Shown in pieces: positions 32,201-43,441 of a stretch of DNA of 64,000 nt (position 1 is its first letter; each line of letters starts with the position of its first letter). The translations under genes were made by a program, and so were the position numbers. The notes below the pieces were generated by a model. The model was given only the letters and a program-made list of their open reading frames with translations. It did no database searches and was not told where the DNA came from. This stretch comes from Anas platyrhynchos (taxonomy: Eukaryota > Chordata > Aves > Anseriformes > Anatidae), in assembly GCF_047663525.1 (NCBI RefSeq), contig NC_092605.1, positions 496,001 through 560,000 of the forward strand. Reading direction: 5' to 3'.

Positions 32201-35200
32201 CACTCGGCAGTAGTTGTTACCAGTGCAAATAGTTTGGGACGTCTGCTGGAGCCGGGGTGTCTTTTTAAGAAGTCTGACGCCTGTGACTTTACCAGTGCCG
32301 TGCCTCTTACGGTCGCCCCGTTGTGAGGCGTGCTGGTGCAGCACCTCCCAGAATGACTCGGAGTCGCGGTTGAGCGCAGCCCTCGGCTCAGCTGAGACAT
32401 CTGTGCCGCGTGCCGCGGCGCCTTTCCTACCCCAGGCCCCGGCAGGCAGAGCTCCGCTGCGCTGTCACTTCCTGCGGTGGCTCCGGGTCCCCCAGGACAG
32501 CTCTGTTCCTGTAAGCGCTGCCCGCCTGGCACTCAGCACCACGCACGTTTCCCCGGCCGGCTCTGCGGCGTGCTGAGGGGCGTTCGTATTGTTTGCAGCG
32601 TGTCTGATGGGAAGGTGGAGGATGCAGCCCCGGAGCCAGCGCGGGCCTGTTCAGGGGCCATGACCGGCAGTTCATCCGGGTTTGTTTGTTTAAGGAGATT
32701 GTGGGAATGCCTCTATCTGCCCTGCTTCCTGCAGCACTGTTCGGAAGAAGGTTCAGAGGTGGCGGGAGAGAAAGCTGCTGATTCGGCCTTCTCTTGTCTA
32801 AAGAAAACAAACGAGTGTTACGGGGCTGCCTATATATAGAAACTACAAATCTTCCTGCCGAGCGCTGTGCCTCGACAGCAGTGACACCGGCACCTCGGGT
32901 GCCCTAAAACCCCTATCCCCCGCCGGGGGCTCTGCTGAGGAGGTGCCTGCCTGGCTGGGAAGTCGTGAGTGATCTGCCTTCCAGGAAGCACGTGCTCAAG
33001 GGTTCTGTGGTTTGCAGGTTCCTCCTCTTGCCGGGCACTGCTGGCTCCGAGTGGGACTTTGTGGTTTGGCATGGATTGAGCACGGGCTGCTTCTCCAGGC
33101 TACCACAGGGCACCCGCCTGGTAGCCAGCCCCTTCCTGGCCTGGCTGTGCCCGTCTCGGGGAGCAGCACGAGGCTCGGGGGCTTGGCAGGAGGGGCAGGC
33201 TCTGGTGCCACCGCCTCGTGCCCGCTCCTGCTGTGGAGTGCAGGACGGGGCAGCTTTGGCTCCCTGCTCTGGCACGCTCTGCCCTTTGGCCCATGTTCGA
33301 TTCCATTCCCTCTGCAGGAGTGATGCAGTGTGTGAGAGAGGACAGGGCAGAAAGGGGAAAGGGGTGATCCTGGGGACAGAGGAAAGGCGCCTGGAGCTTG
33401 GCTGCTGGGACACAAGACGTCTGCAGCAGCACAGGGCGCCTGTTATCACCCTGGGCTGAGGTGAAGGCCGCCCTTCAGTCAGCCTCCCGTGGGATCCAGC
33501 TGATGCGCGCCCAATGCGGTCGTGCTGCGGCTGGTGTTCTGCAAAGCCTTCCAGCTCCTCCCGAGCGTTTTGTATCCCCCAGCCCAGCTTCCTGCACCAT
33601 GTACTCCTGCAGGGCTGTGACTGTCCGGAGCTTTGCTGGGTGCGGGTGCAGCTCCAGCAGCCCAGCTCAGCACCGCGCGGCTGCCGGGTGCGTGGGGTGG
33701 GAGACACAGCCCTGGGCAGTGGGAGCAGCTTTCCTGGGGGCGATGCCACAAAATGGGCCCATGGAAGCACTCTGGGTGCGGTGCTGCAGGTGAGGCAGGC
33801 CTATCTTTTAGGGTTACGGCCCCTTCCACAGAAGCATCAGGTGACAGGGTGCAGGCAGGTGGCTGTTTGCGCCGAGATAAACCTGCAGTGCTGCTATTGA
33901 GCGGCGGCTGGGAAACGGCTCTTCCTCTTTCTGGAAAGGTGAGTCACTGTTTGAGCAGATCCTGCCAGGTGGCCATAAAGCTAGAGGCACGGGAAAGGCT
34001 GCCGGGCTGCCGCAGGGCCGCTTAGGAAGAGCGTGGCAGCGCAATCCTGGGGGCTGCTGCCCAACACGCCTCTGGCTGGCCGTGGGGAGCCTGCTGCTGC
34101 TGCTGGGCTCGGGCACTGGGCAGTTGCTGCAGCTGCTGCCTTTGGTGGCAGGGATGGCCAAACCTGTGCTGTCTGCTGGCCCCTGGCCTCCTCGCCTGGT
34201 GGGCACTGTGTCCCTCTGTGGCAGGGGGGTGACAGGAGGGTGGCAGGGGGCTGGCAGGGGGCGCAGCGGCAGCTCAGGGCCGGGAGACGCAACTGAAAGC
34301 GGCCGCGGAGCTGCTGAGTGCGTGACGTGGGGGCGGGGAGGAGGTTACAGGAACCAGCGGTGAATCGGCAGCTTCTTACTCAAGGCATTCTTGGAACTGC
34401 TCTGGGGTTGAGTTAGGAAACCTGCTTCTATTTTAAGGACTAGGTGGTTTTTTGGCTACGGGTTCTTTGTTGTAGTCCTTGTGTGACTTGCAGTAGGGAT
34501 AGGGCATCTGGCAGGGACCTGCTGGGGGCCTTGCTGAGCGCTGGTGCGCTCCAGGGGACAGCAAATGCTGCCTGGATCTGTCTGTGGGCTGTGGAGCTGG
34601 CCCTTGGCACCCTCAGCTGCTGTTTGCTGCCACGCTCAGCTCTGTGCTTGACAAACCGTCCTGGGCTGTCTCACGCTTGCGCTGCCTTTGTGCTGGTGAA
34701 GCTGTGTGTGAGCTGCAGGGGTGGGTGGACCTGGGAGGCTTCATCCTGGCAAGAACCGAATTCATCTTCTGGTTGCTCCTCAGGAAGTGAGTGGGCGTAA
34801 TAATCTGCACTTCTCTTACTAGTGTTTATTTCATGTGAATTCACCTGGCGGAGCGGCGAGATGCCTCCTCACACCACTGTCTTGTGAGGTCTCAGGAAAG
34901 GAGTTACTCACTGCAGCCGCTCTGTTTCGCTCCGAGCTGACAGCTGCAGTGCCGTGTCTGCCTGGTGCTGCTTTTCCTTTCCCTGCTGCAGAGAACACAC
35001 AAATTGTTTGCCTTATTTCAGTGTTACTGAGATGTTGTGGTGCAAAACGACCTCGGACGTAACAATGGTGACTCATTCTGAATTATTTTTGGGCCCCCCT
35101 TGCAGTGCATTTATGTTCCTAAGAACGGGTCCCTGGGGTGGCACTGCGGGTGCCGCAGCCCCTGCAAAGGGCACGCAAGGCTGGGCAGTGCGAGCTCTGC

Positions 35201-38200
35201 AGGTGTCCCCCAGGGTCTGCACCGAGCTCTGCAAGAGCTCTGCACACTTCACTGGCCAGAAGGAAGCGTGTTTTTGACAACTTGCTTTGTGTCGTGGTCA
35301 TTTATGGTTACTGTAAATCCAACATGTTTAATTCATTTCTTTTAAGTGAAGCAATTGTTTGAGGCTACCCCAGTCATTTCCTTTGTCTGCCACACTTCCT
35401 TTCTTCTCCTGTTTTTCCTGCAGGCCTCTGGCTGTACCTGGCGGGAAGCAACCTTCCCTGCCTAACGCTGATTGGCTCTCCTAATTTTGGGTATCGATCG
35501 GTGCATCGTGATTTGGAAGCCCAGGTCGCGATAGTGACAGAAAATAAAGCTTTGCAGCAGCAGCTCCACCAGGTAAGTGGCTGCTCAGGGGAGACGATGT
35601 GCATGCCGTGCTTCTTGGTCACGGAGGGAATGCTGATGACGCAGTCGCAATAAAAACCTACAGCCACAATCATTCAAACCCTTCTTGAGCATAGGAAGTC
35701 TCAAGGAGCTGTCAGTTAAGTGACTATTGATGAGATGCCTGCTACAAGTGCCTGTTTCTGGGAAATGGAGGCCATAAATGGGCAGGAACATGTGTCCCCA
35801 GTGAACTCGAGTATCAGCGCTCAGGCGCTGGATGCTGAGACACGGCGTTCGGAGAGGATCATGCAGCACGTTCTTGGGCCTCATCCCCCGATATTTGGGC
35901 ATTGCCAAGGCAGCACCGTGCTCTGGGGTGATGAGGTCGGGCCCTCTTAACCACCAATCTCACACCCGTGGAGGACTTTGCTCCTCAGGCATTCGGGAAA
36001 TCCTCTGTAGGACCATAAATGCCAAGCAGGTAGCTTTTGGGTGGCTGCCCGCAGGCGGTGGAGGTGAACAAGGGCAGGGGATCTTAGTGGAGTGTCTGCA
36101 GTAAGAGCATTGCTGGGCTGGTTGTGCTGCCCCTGAAGTTACGTGCTGCAGCTCCCAGTGTTGACACAAGCATTTTTCAGTGGCTTAGTGTTCAGTGTCC
36201 CAGGTTTTTCTGTTTTCATTAGGCAGCTCAGTCCGTTAAGCACTCTTCACTCAGTCTTGACTCTGAATCTGCTGCTGGAGCTGACATTGTCCCACGCAGT
36301 TCCTCGTGTAGTACTCTGCTACAAAGCATATTGGCTTTTGTTGCCTTTGTGTGTGACTTAAGGATCTGAAAAATGTATTGTAATAAGCTGAGTCTTGGCA
36401 TAAGAAGGCACGGTTGTCTTCAAGATCAATGGGAATTGCCCTATTGCATCAGGGCTCTTCCACAGAATGAGTCAGAGTATATCTAATCAAAAACAATTCT
36501 ATTACTGGAAGAGTTGCCTGAATATTTCAATTCATATCTTGCCTCTACTTGTTTCTAATGGAAGGAGAGAATCAATGAAAATATGACAAAGGAATTTTTC
36601 TCAACCAGTGCTGCTGCAATGATCTAATTTAAAGGGCTTTAAATGATTCCCGTTTGCTGGAAGCTGATTTTGAGATTGGCTGTCTGTTTACTGTTCTGTG
36701 ATCGTTGTTTAGAAGACTTAATTTTATGCCAAGGTGATAAAGCCTCTAATGGAGTGTTGTGTTTCTTTCTCTGTGCAAATTGTAACTGTTCAGCACCCTA
36801 GCTGAAGTGACATTTCAGCTGTATGAACAACCTGAACACCTAGCTTTTCCAGTGTCTGGTTTCCAAGGAATCTTGACATGTAAAAAAGTGTGTTCTGGGC
36901 TTTTCTATTTGACATTTCTTTTTTAAGCGTGTAAGCTTTCAGTCTTCTTAATAATAACCTTCTGAATAATAACTGAGCTTTTAATATTGCAGCTGATGTG
37001 CACTAGCTGCTTCTGAATACTTAACGTGTTTGTGCCATGAAATCACTTTGGCTATGTAGCGTTCAGTTCCAAACCTCACCAAGGATTTTTAAAATGGGGA
37101 AAAACTGAGTGGTTTGGGTATCTCACTGAGTGAACCGAGTATCCTGGTAAAGTCTCTGAATTTCAGTTCATATAACTGGTCTCATTTCCAGTGGTCGGAT
37201 TACCTCACTGTATCAGATGGCCATGGCAAAGGTTCTTCATTGCAGGGTTGATCATAGCATTTTGAGCGTTTTGGGTTTCTAAAATTAAACTGATTTGGCA
37301 CACAAATGTCTGCTGCCTGTTACTGTTTCATCTTCCTGGTGCTCCTTTCCAATGCTTAGTTCCTGCTTCCGTGTTCCACTCTGAATTTTAACAGCACAGT
37401 GTTCTTTCTGTTGTTTGTGACAGTTTAACTAGTTAAAAAAAAAAAAGATTAAGAACAGATTTACAGGAGCTGGTCTGCTCTTGTTTGCCTGCAAATCTAG
37501 AAATCTAACTACCTTTGATAAGAAAACCACTTCTACCTTTGATCAAGCAGCTGCTTTCACGTGCAATTCGAGCATGTATCATCATCACGATGGTTCATTT
37601 CCTTCTTCAGCAGTATTGTGTACACACTGAAGAAGCCTAAGTGTTTCTGGTAATTTAGTTGAAATCATGACTGCATATTCATTTGAAAACACAGAGCTTG
37701 AGCTGTGTCTAGAAAGAGCTGCGTAAGCCAGTCTCTTGAGATTATGATAGTTTCCTTTTCTGGCAATTACAGCAAGGGATTTAGGATTCTTCTGAAACTG
37801 AAGGTTAGCTCTCTTGAAACTGTAGGGCACAAAAAGGCAAAACGTTCTCTCTTTGCTCTTTGTAGAGTTTAAATTGCTGATTCTCGATGGTCAGTTACTT
37901 AGCTCGATGGTAGTCATCAGGAGGAGGAGTAACGTGGCAGGCGGGTATGAAGGACGGATCCTGTGCTAACTCCTTGGTGGTTTGCTTGCTCTGTGAGTTG
38001 TACTGCATGGAATGAGACTCCCGTGTTCAGGCTTGTGGGAGAAATGATGCATCCTTTTGGCAGGATCAGTGGCCAGTTTTACCTGAGAACTGCCTTTTCT
38101 TAAAGGTCATTATATTAGAAGAAATTGAACACTTAGAATTGACTGGGATGGTGTTTCTTTCCCTGTACAGGAGCAGGAGCAGCTTTACCTCTGCTCAGGT

Positions 38201-38290
38201 GTAGTCTCATCATCAACATTTGAGCAGCCAAATCGGTATGTGAAGCTGTGGGTGAAGCTAGTAACGCCTCTGATCAAGAATTTCTTTTGA
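23225..38290 (+). CDS. PGS1: Phosphatidylglycerophosphate synthase 1 (mitochondrial), complete
   Basis: Makes phosphatidylglycerophosphate from CDP-diacylglycerol and glycerol-3-phosphate, the committed step to cardiolipin in mitochondria. Nine coding exons: 23225-23397, 26945-27134, 28277-28354, 29365-29464, 30104-30293, 30662-30840, 31242-31775, 35424-35572 and 38171-38290. All have GT-AG borders and phases agree. The protein has 570 residues from ATG 23225 (strong Kozak), or 558 from ATG 23261, the start that aligns with the 556-residue human protein. Numbered from 23261: an Arg/Leu-rich leader at 1-45 fits mitochondrial import; ASLYLGTG is near 120; the first phospholipase-D motif HxKx4Dx6G is at 218-232 (HIKVYLFD); the second is H467-A-K469, with Tyr474 where Asp would stand. 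The C-terminus is LIKNFF. The gene is divergent from SOCS3 and tail-to-tail with DNAH17. Confidence 0.97.
23398..26944 (+). other. PGS1: PGS1 intron 1
   Basis: The first 600 bases continue the CpG island, after which the sequence becomes AT-richer. It holds an A-run at 25305-25318 and a diverged pair of similar about 50-base segments (about 26108-26158 and 26400-26452). I see no other exon. The 116-codon frame at 26110-26460 overlaps that pair and has no recognisable domain. Confidence 0.6.
27250..27440 (+). mobile_element. CR1 LINE 3' fragment (diverged)
   Basis: In PGS1 intron 2. The words GGTCAGGTCGGCCAGGCTGG, AAGGGCAGAGATTCCGCC and CAACC/CCAGTTCCAGTGTTGGGCC follow the order of the CR1 3' region on the plus strand. 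A (TTA)n run at 27375-27395 interrupts it. It is far too diverged and short to be mobile. Confidence 0.65.
27375..27395 (+). repeat. (TTA)n microsatellite
   Basis: Seven TTA units in PGS1 intron 2, embedded in the CR1 fragment. Confidence 0.9.
27770..27905 (+). mobile_element. Second CR1 LINE fragment
   Basis: GGTTGGGAAAGACCTCTGGA followed by GGTCTGATCCCTCCC and a segment like 'TCCAGCTAGGTTCTGGCC' matches the CR1 3'-end stretch normally found just upstream of the part preserved at 27250-27440. It has the same orientation and lies in PGS1 intron 2. Confidence 0.6.
30493..30521 (+). repeat. (CAAAA)n simple repeat
   Basis: About five CAAAA/CAAAAA units in PGS1 intron 5. Confidence 0.85.
31776..35423 (+). 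other. PGS1: PGS1 intron 7 with internal GC-rich island
   Basis: The intron edges are AT-rich, but 32340-34340 is GC-rich with clustered CpG. It contains ACTTCCTGCGGT at about 32467-32478 (ETS next to RUNX), TGAGTCA (AP-1, near 33942) and GCGTGACGTGGGGGCGGGG (CRE-like plus SP1-type, near 34321). No exon of PGS1 or another gene is recognised. It may be an enhancer or an internal promoter. Confidence 0.45.
35573..38170 (+). other. PGS1: PGS1 intron 8
   Basis: AT-rich, unique-looking sequence. The spliced PGS1 frame skips it cleanly (CAG|GTAAGT to TACAG|GAG). A short A-run lies at 37434-37446. I see no other gene or clear repeat. Confidence 0.6.
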
Positions 38291-38754
38291 AAGAAGAAAA
38301 GTTGCTGCTTTGGGTGAGTTTTCTGCCATTTTCACGGGGAATTTAAATGATACTGACTGTGGTTTATTAGTGGGGTAGACTTTTTCATGTGGAAGAAATG
38401 GATGATGGAAATACACAGATGTGGAAAAAAAAAATCAGGTGTCTCTCTTCTCCTGAGTTACTCATCACTTTGACTAGAATCACCTACTAACATTTCTGGA
38501 AGCTTTGTGCAACTGTATTTTAGAACCAGTCGCTCAGATATTTAACGGGATGGAGGGTAAAGTTTAATGGGTGATCAAACAAGTAGCTGTGAAGAGAGAG
38601 AGCTCCGAGAAGGAAAGGAGTTTAGATGGTTGCAAGCCATTGTTCCATTTGGCTTGCGTCAGTGCCCTGGCTGCCAACCAGCCCTTTATCAAAAACCACC
38701 AATTGACTGGTATCTGTCATGAGAAACTACGGGTTGTAAGAGTAGTCTCCACAT

Positions 38755-38885
38755 GACAGCAGTTCCAGCACTATTTTTATTGATACTTTGCTAAAGTAGT
38801 ATTGGTACAATCAAACTCAGTTACACAACTTTGTTGTTATTTTTGGCAAGTAAAAGCATCTGCTCTTTTCCATAGTCACTCAGTT
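38755..38885 (-). terminator. DNAH17: DNAH17 3' UTR and poly(A) signal
   Basis: The minus-strand stop TAA is at 38886-38888. AATAAA follows on the same strand at 38776-38781, so the 3' UTR is only about 110-130 bases. A second AATAAA at 38363-38368 could serve a longer form reaching almost to the PGS1 stop. Confidence 0.7.
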
Positions 38886-41800
38886 TTAGATCTGCAAGAG
38901 CAGGGCAACAGCAGCAAGGATCCACTTGGCAGCTTTTTCTTTTGTCTTTAGGTTAAAGGTCCAGACATAGGTGGGACCTCGCATCCGTGTCTTATAGACA
39001 GGACATTCGTAGACGTTCTTGGTGTCCATGCGGTCCACAGGGATGGCTCTGATGAAGATGACTGGCATCATAGGCGTCAACTCCTTCAGCCGAGCATCTG
39101 CGATAGCCCCAGACTGGATGTCCCATCGAGCGCCTGCAATATTACAAAATTGTTGTGGTACCAGCTACCCAAAGGCCTCTTCACTTAGAGGTGGCTGTTT
39201 TTGTAACTGTTAATGGGTGGGAAGGAATTTTTCTAGCAGCACAGTCCAGGGATAAAGTGTGCAGGTTGGGGAGCTCTGGCTTAGTAGTCATTAGGGCTAA
39301 AGTTATCCTCTCGCTGTGACTCATGAATGCATTTTGCCTTGCTGGGTGTGGGATGTCTAAATAAGTTGTGCCCCTGCTCATCCCTTCAGCATAGGTTTGC
39401 ATGGAAGGTGCATAGCTGAAGGTAGAACTTGGCCATGGGGGGGAACTACAACAAGCTGTCTGGTGTGCTCCATGCCCTTGTTTAAGTCGGCCCTTTTGGT
39501 GCTCAGCTAATGCTACCATCTCATTCCCTCTCATTTTTTTTAACAGTAATTACTTTAGGTTCTGAGTTTCCTGGTTTGTCTTATTCACACATTAAATAGC
39601 AGGGTCATATGTTTGTTCACTAGAAACATGTGGCTTCAAACAACCCAGTCCTCAGGTTCACAAAATGCAGTCTGCATTTCCAGAAAATAAATCTGGTTTG
39701 TGAAACTCCACTCGTAAACTGGATGGGTGCTGCCCTCAGCTGGCGTGTCTGACACTAGCACGGATCAAGGCTCTGCTGCTTGGAGCTTTTGCAAAAGCTG
39801 TACAAATCAAAATTGAGTAAGTTGTAGAGTATTAACACCTGCTCTGTTTGCAGTAATTTTTTAGGCTGACCTGGGATTTCTCAGTGCCTGAAACATCTCA
39901 CAAAGGATGCAGTCTTTTACCTTCCATGAATAATCCATGTACATAGGAGCCTTCTCTGGGTGGAGCTGTCATATCCTCACGGTTTTTCTTGGTCACTTCC
40001 ACTGAAAGGCACATCTTGTCCAGTGGCCATTCATTTTTTCTGGCCATGGACTGCATGATAGCAGTGAGGAAAGACTGGGGATTGAAGAATCCTGCCAGCC
40101 ACACTGTCGCAGGCAGCACAAAGTCCGTTGTCCAGACTTCTAGTTCCTGGAAAATAAAACAGCAAAGTCCTTTAGAGTGAAGCGTGGCCTTTGGACAGTG
40201 GAGTGCTGCTTTGCTGTAACAAGGATGTGCCTAACGCACAAGCTTCGGGTAATGGGTGGATGGGGATGGAGTGGTCTTCGATGAGTAAATATCAGATTGC
40301 AGTGCAGCAATTAAACTTCAGCTATTAATTTGGATTGCAGTAGATACTGCTGCTATTTCTTTTTAACAAAGCCACTCTTTAAATACATGGTTTTATTAAA
40401 TATTTTTTCTTCTGGGACTTGAAGTTACTATTGGGATATTTAATGTTCTTTTAAAGCAGCGATATGTGCTAAGGGTGGGCCTTTTCAAACTTCTGCTCTC
40501 ATTCTTGGGGTTACAGTCCATTTCAGATACTTCAAACTGCTTAAATTAATATTGAAAAATAAAACAGTTAACCACTGTGTACGCTGATGGAAGTGATTCC
40601 TGGCCTTCTGTGGTATCTGCTTGCTCCACAAGATCTAACGTTCAAAAGAAATCTGCTCACCCTGATGCGAAGGAGCAGGTCTGCGTACCAGGCTCCTAAG
40701 CTAAGAAGAGAGGGGTAGGCGTAACGCGTCCACGACTCGGGCACGTTGTCGTAGAAGAGAGCATTTGCCAGCTCTTCCATATCTGATGTAATCGTTAGTT
40801 CTCCCTTTAAAAAAGAGAAAAGTCAGGGCAGTTTTATCTGGAAAAAGCAAGACTGGTGGAAGTATTTGATTCCAGACCCAGTACAAAGCACAGGGCTGGT
40901 ACTGCCGGGCTGTACCTCACGGGGTGGGGTGTGTAAGGGGGTGAACAATGGTAGCCAACAGCTTTGTACAACACAGGGTTTGAAACAAGCAACGGCCACG
41001 TGCAAGTCACGAGAAATTATTTGGGAGGGAGAGGTGCAGGAGAGGTGCTTTCTAGCCAGCTACCTGAACACTTACCTTTAGTCCCAGATCTAGTTCTTTC
41101 AGAGAGCGCCTGATTTCGTGGGTCAAGATGTTCATCCTTTCACATTCCTGGAAGGCAACCACCACGTAGGGCGTCTTGTCCTCGGCTTTAGCCATGATCT
41201 CCATCATGTTGAATGGCTCTGGCAGCTTCTCAATGATCTCGTCTAGCACTGACTTCACCTGGAAAGAAGAGACCATAAAACTCCTCTTATCTAGGGAAAA
41301 AATGCTGCAAGTTAACAGTTTAAGCTAGTAAGATTTTTCTTTTTCTGCCTTTGCCCTTTCCTGTGCTTCCTCCTTAGTAATTCTCTATACTTTTACTAAC
41401 ACCTCTTTAATCTTAAGAAGTGGCAGCTCTTTGTTGAGAGCTAGGAAGATAAGATTTCAAGCTAAGACATCTGAAATTCAACTGTAAAATCCAAGGAGTC
41501 AGAAGGAAGACTTTAAAAAAAATAAAAAGTCTGTATTTTTAGTAGTTGTCATCATGCACAGAAATTACTAGGCATGCTCAGGCTGTGGAGGATGCTGCGT
41601 GTGAGCCACGCTTTGCCTTTGGCACGTCTCTACCTATCCGAGTAACCTCCCTGACCACTGCTGCCTCTTGTAACTGCACCGTGTGCTCACGTATATGGTC
41701 ACACAAACCCAGTGCAAACACACTCAAATAAAACCTTGGAGGAGCGTGCAGCTTGTGAGCGCTGAGCTGGCCGCTCCCCGGTGCCAGGCTGGCAGCGTGC

Positions 41801-43441
41801 AGCCTGTGGCTGTGCTGGCCTTGCAGCTCTGCTCTCCTGCGCTGCAGGGAGCGGGGGTGTCCCTGCCCCTTGCATTCCCTGGGGGGTTGTGCGGGGCCTG
41901 GCCCTGCCCTCCCCGGGCACCCCCCTTGTGGCCTCTGCAGCGCCGTGTTCGCTGTGCAGAAGCAGAAGCTGCACTTGCCTTTTCCTCTCGGGAGACACCG
42001 GCACCTCCTCCAGCGTCTGACTCTTTGGGCTGCATTTCTAAAACTGTCCGAAAAAGCCTCTCCGAGGTGACGGTCAGGAAGCCAATCTCTGCGTTGGGGT
42101 GAAGGCCGTACAAGTAGGGGCTCTCTGGGGGCAGGTTGTCATCGATGTACTCGTGGTAGCCCTGAGCACGAGGCAGTTACTGATGTCACCTCAGCGGGTA
42201 CTTACGTCTGAGCAGAGTTTCACTTCAGCCTTGAAAGTGCATCATTGCTTTCCTGCTGATGGTGCTTTACAGCTAGTTGGCCTTGCTTATTTAAGACGAT
42301 TTTCCACTCGTGTCTTAAATAAGCCTTTACCTTACCACACCAGCCACAAGAATTATTTTTCCAGTAATTCTGCCTGTTTCCACTGGATTGAAAAGGCACA
42401 ACTTTTTTCCTACACTCCCTCTTGGTTTGCACGAGGGAACTTTGGTTTTCCACAGCCAATAGTAATGCTAATTACCACAGCCTATGATGAGAGATCCATC
42501 TTACCTTGTAATCCAAGCTGGGAGGGATCTGAAAGCCCGGCGCTAAGTACAGTTCCCCGTCCAGCATCTCTACGCTGATGTATTCACTCAGGTAAGTCCG
42601 ACACAGCCGGCGGTCCCAGTCGTCTGTGATGTGCCCACCGTACATGATTTCACCAAAGAGGTACCGGAGATCATCCCAGGGGACCTACAAGGAGACAGAT
42701 GCTCCCCTTGAGCTTCCTGCTGCCTCTGGGGCTCCAAGAAGCCCCTTGCAGGAGGTGAGGGTGGCTGCACACATCACTGTGGAGCCACACGAGCTCTCTT
42801 TGACCCACAGAGGTAACAGTGCCCCGGGACCTGCAGAAGCAAAGGGGAAGAGGACACGGGGCTGTGGCCATGGATGTGTCCTGTGCTCGCCCACCGATTG
42901 CCCCTGTCCCCATCTGGGCTCCTGCACCCTGCCCTCCGGCTTTGCTCGGGTCAGCAGTGTGCGGCTGAAGGGCAGGGCTGGGCAGGACACTGCTCGGGGG
43001 GGAAGCCCAAGCTTGCTCCTTGCACTCCTGTTCTTGGGGCACGCTTTGTGTTTGGGGCAGAAAGGCGTGTTAAAAAAACAGCACAACCCAGCCAGGGGCT
43101 GAGCCAGCGTGGGCTCTGCTCCCAGCCCGTGCTCAATGCGTGTGTGCCACAGCCCTGCTGCACAGCTCCCACACGAGCAGGCGTCTGTGCAGCAAACCTG
43201 GGCTTTGTCCCTTCCCCTCCCGAGGTATGGTTGTTTGTAAGGCCCTTACCTTTGGGTTCGCCTCCAGGTAGTTGTACAGGACGTTAATGGATATGGTCAG
43301 GTCACCGTTATTGAAGGGGTAAGACCTGTTCCAGCCCTGAGCACCAAACTTGCGCCGCTCTGCCACCACGGCGTGGAAGTAGCAGAGTGCAAACAGGATG
43401 CATTTGAACTCAATCTCTTTGCTGCACATCTCTAACGTGTC
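38886..43441 (-). CDS. DNAH17: DNAH17 C-terminal domain exons
   Basis: Exons 43250-43441, 42505-42684, 41979-42161, 41076-41258, 40661-40804, 39921-40146 and 38886-39133, residues 2608-3058. Markers are [54 protein letters not shown] and [13 protein letters not shown]. This is the dynein C-terminal domain that packs under the AAA ring. The 41979-42161 exon ends at a GC donor (AAG|GCAAGT), verified by the intact frame into the next exon. Confidence 0.95.

Noticed and set aside
23398..38170. U12-type introns in PGS1
   Set aside because: All eight donors are ordinary GT sites (GTAAGG, GTCAGT, GTGAGT, GTAGGT and similar). None has the ATATCC or GTATCC form.
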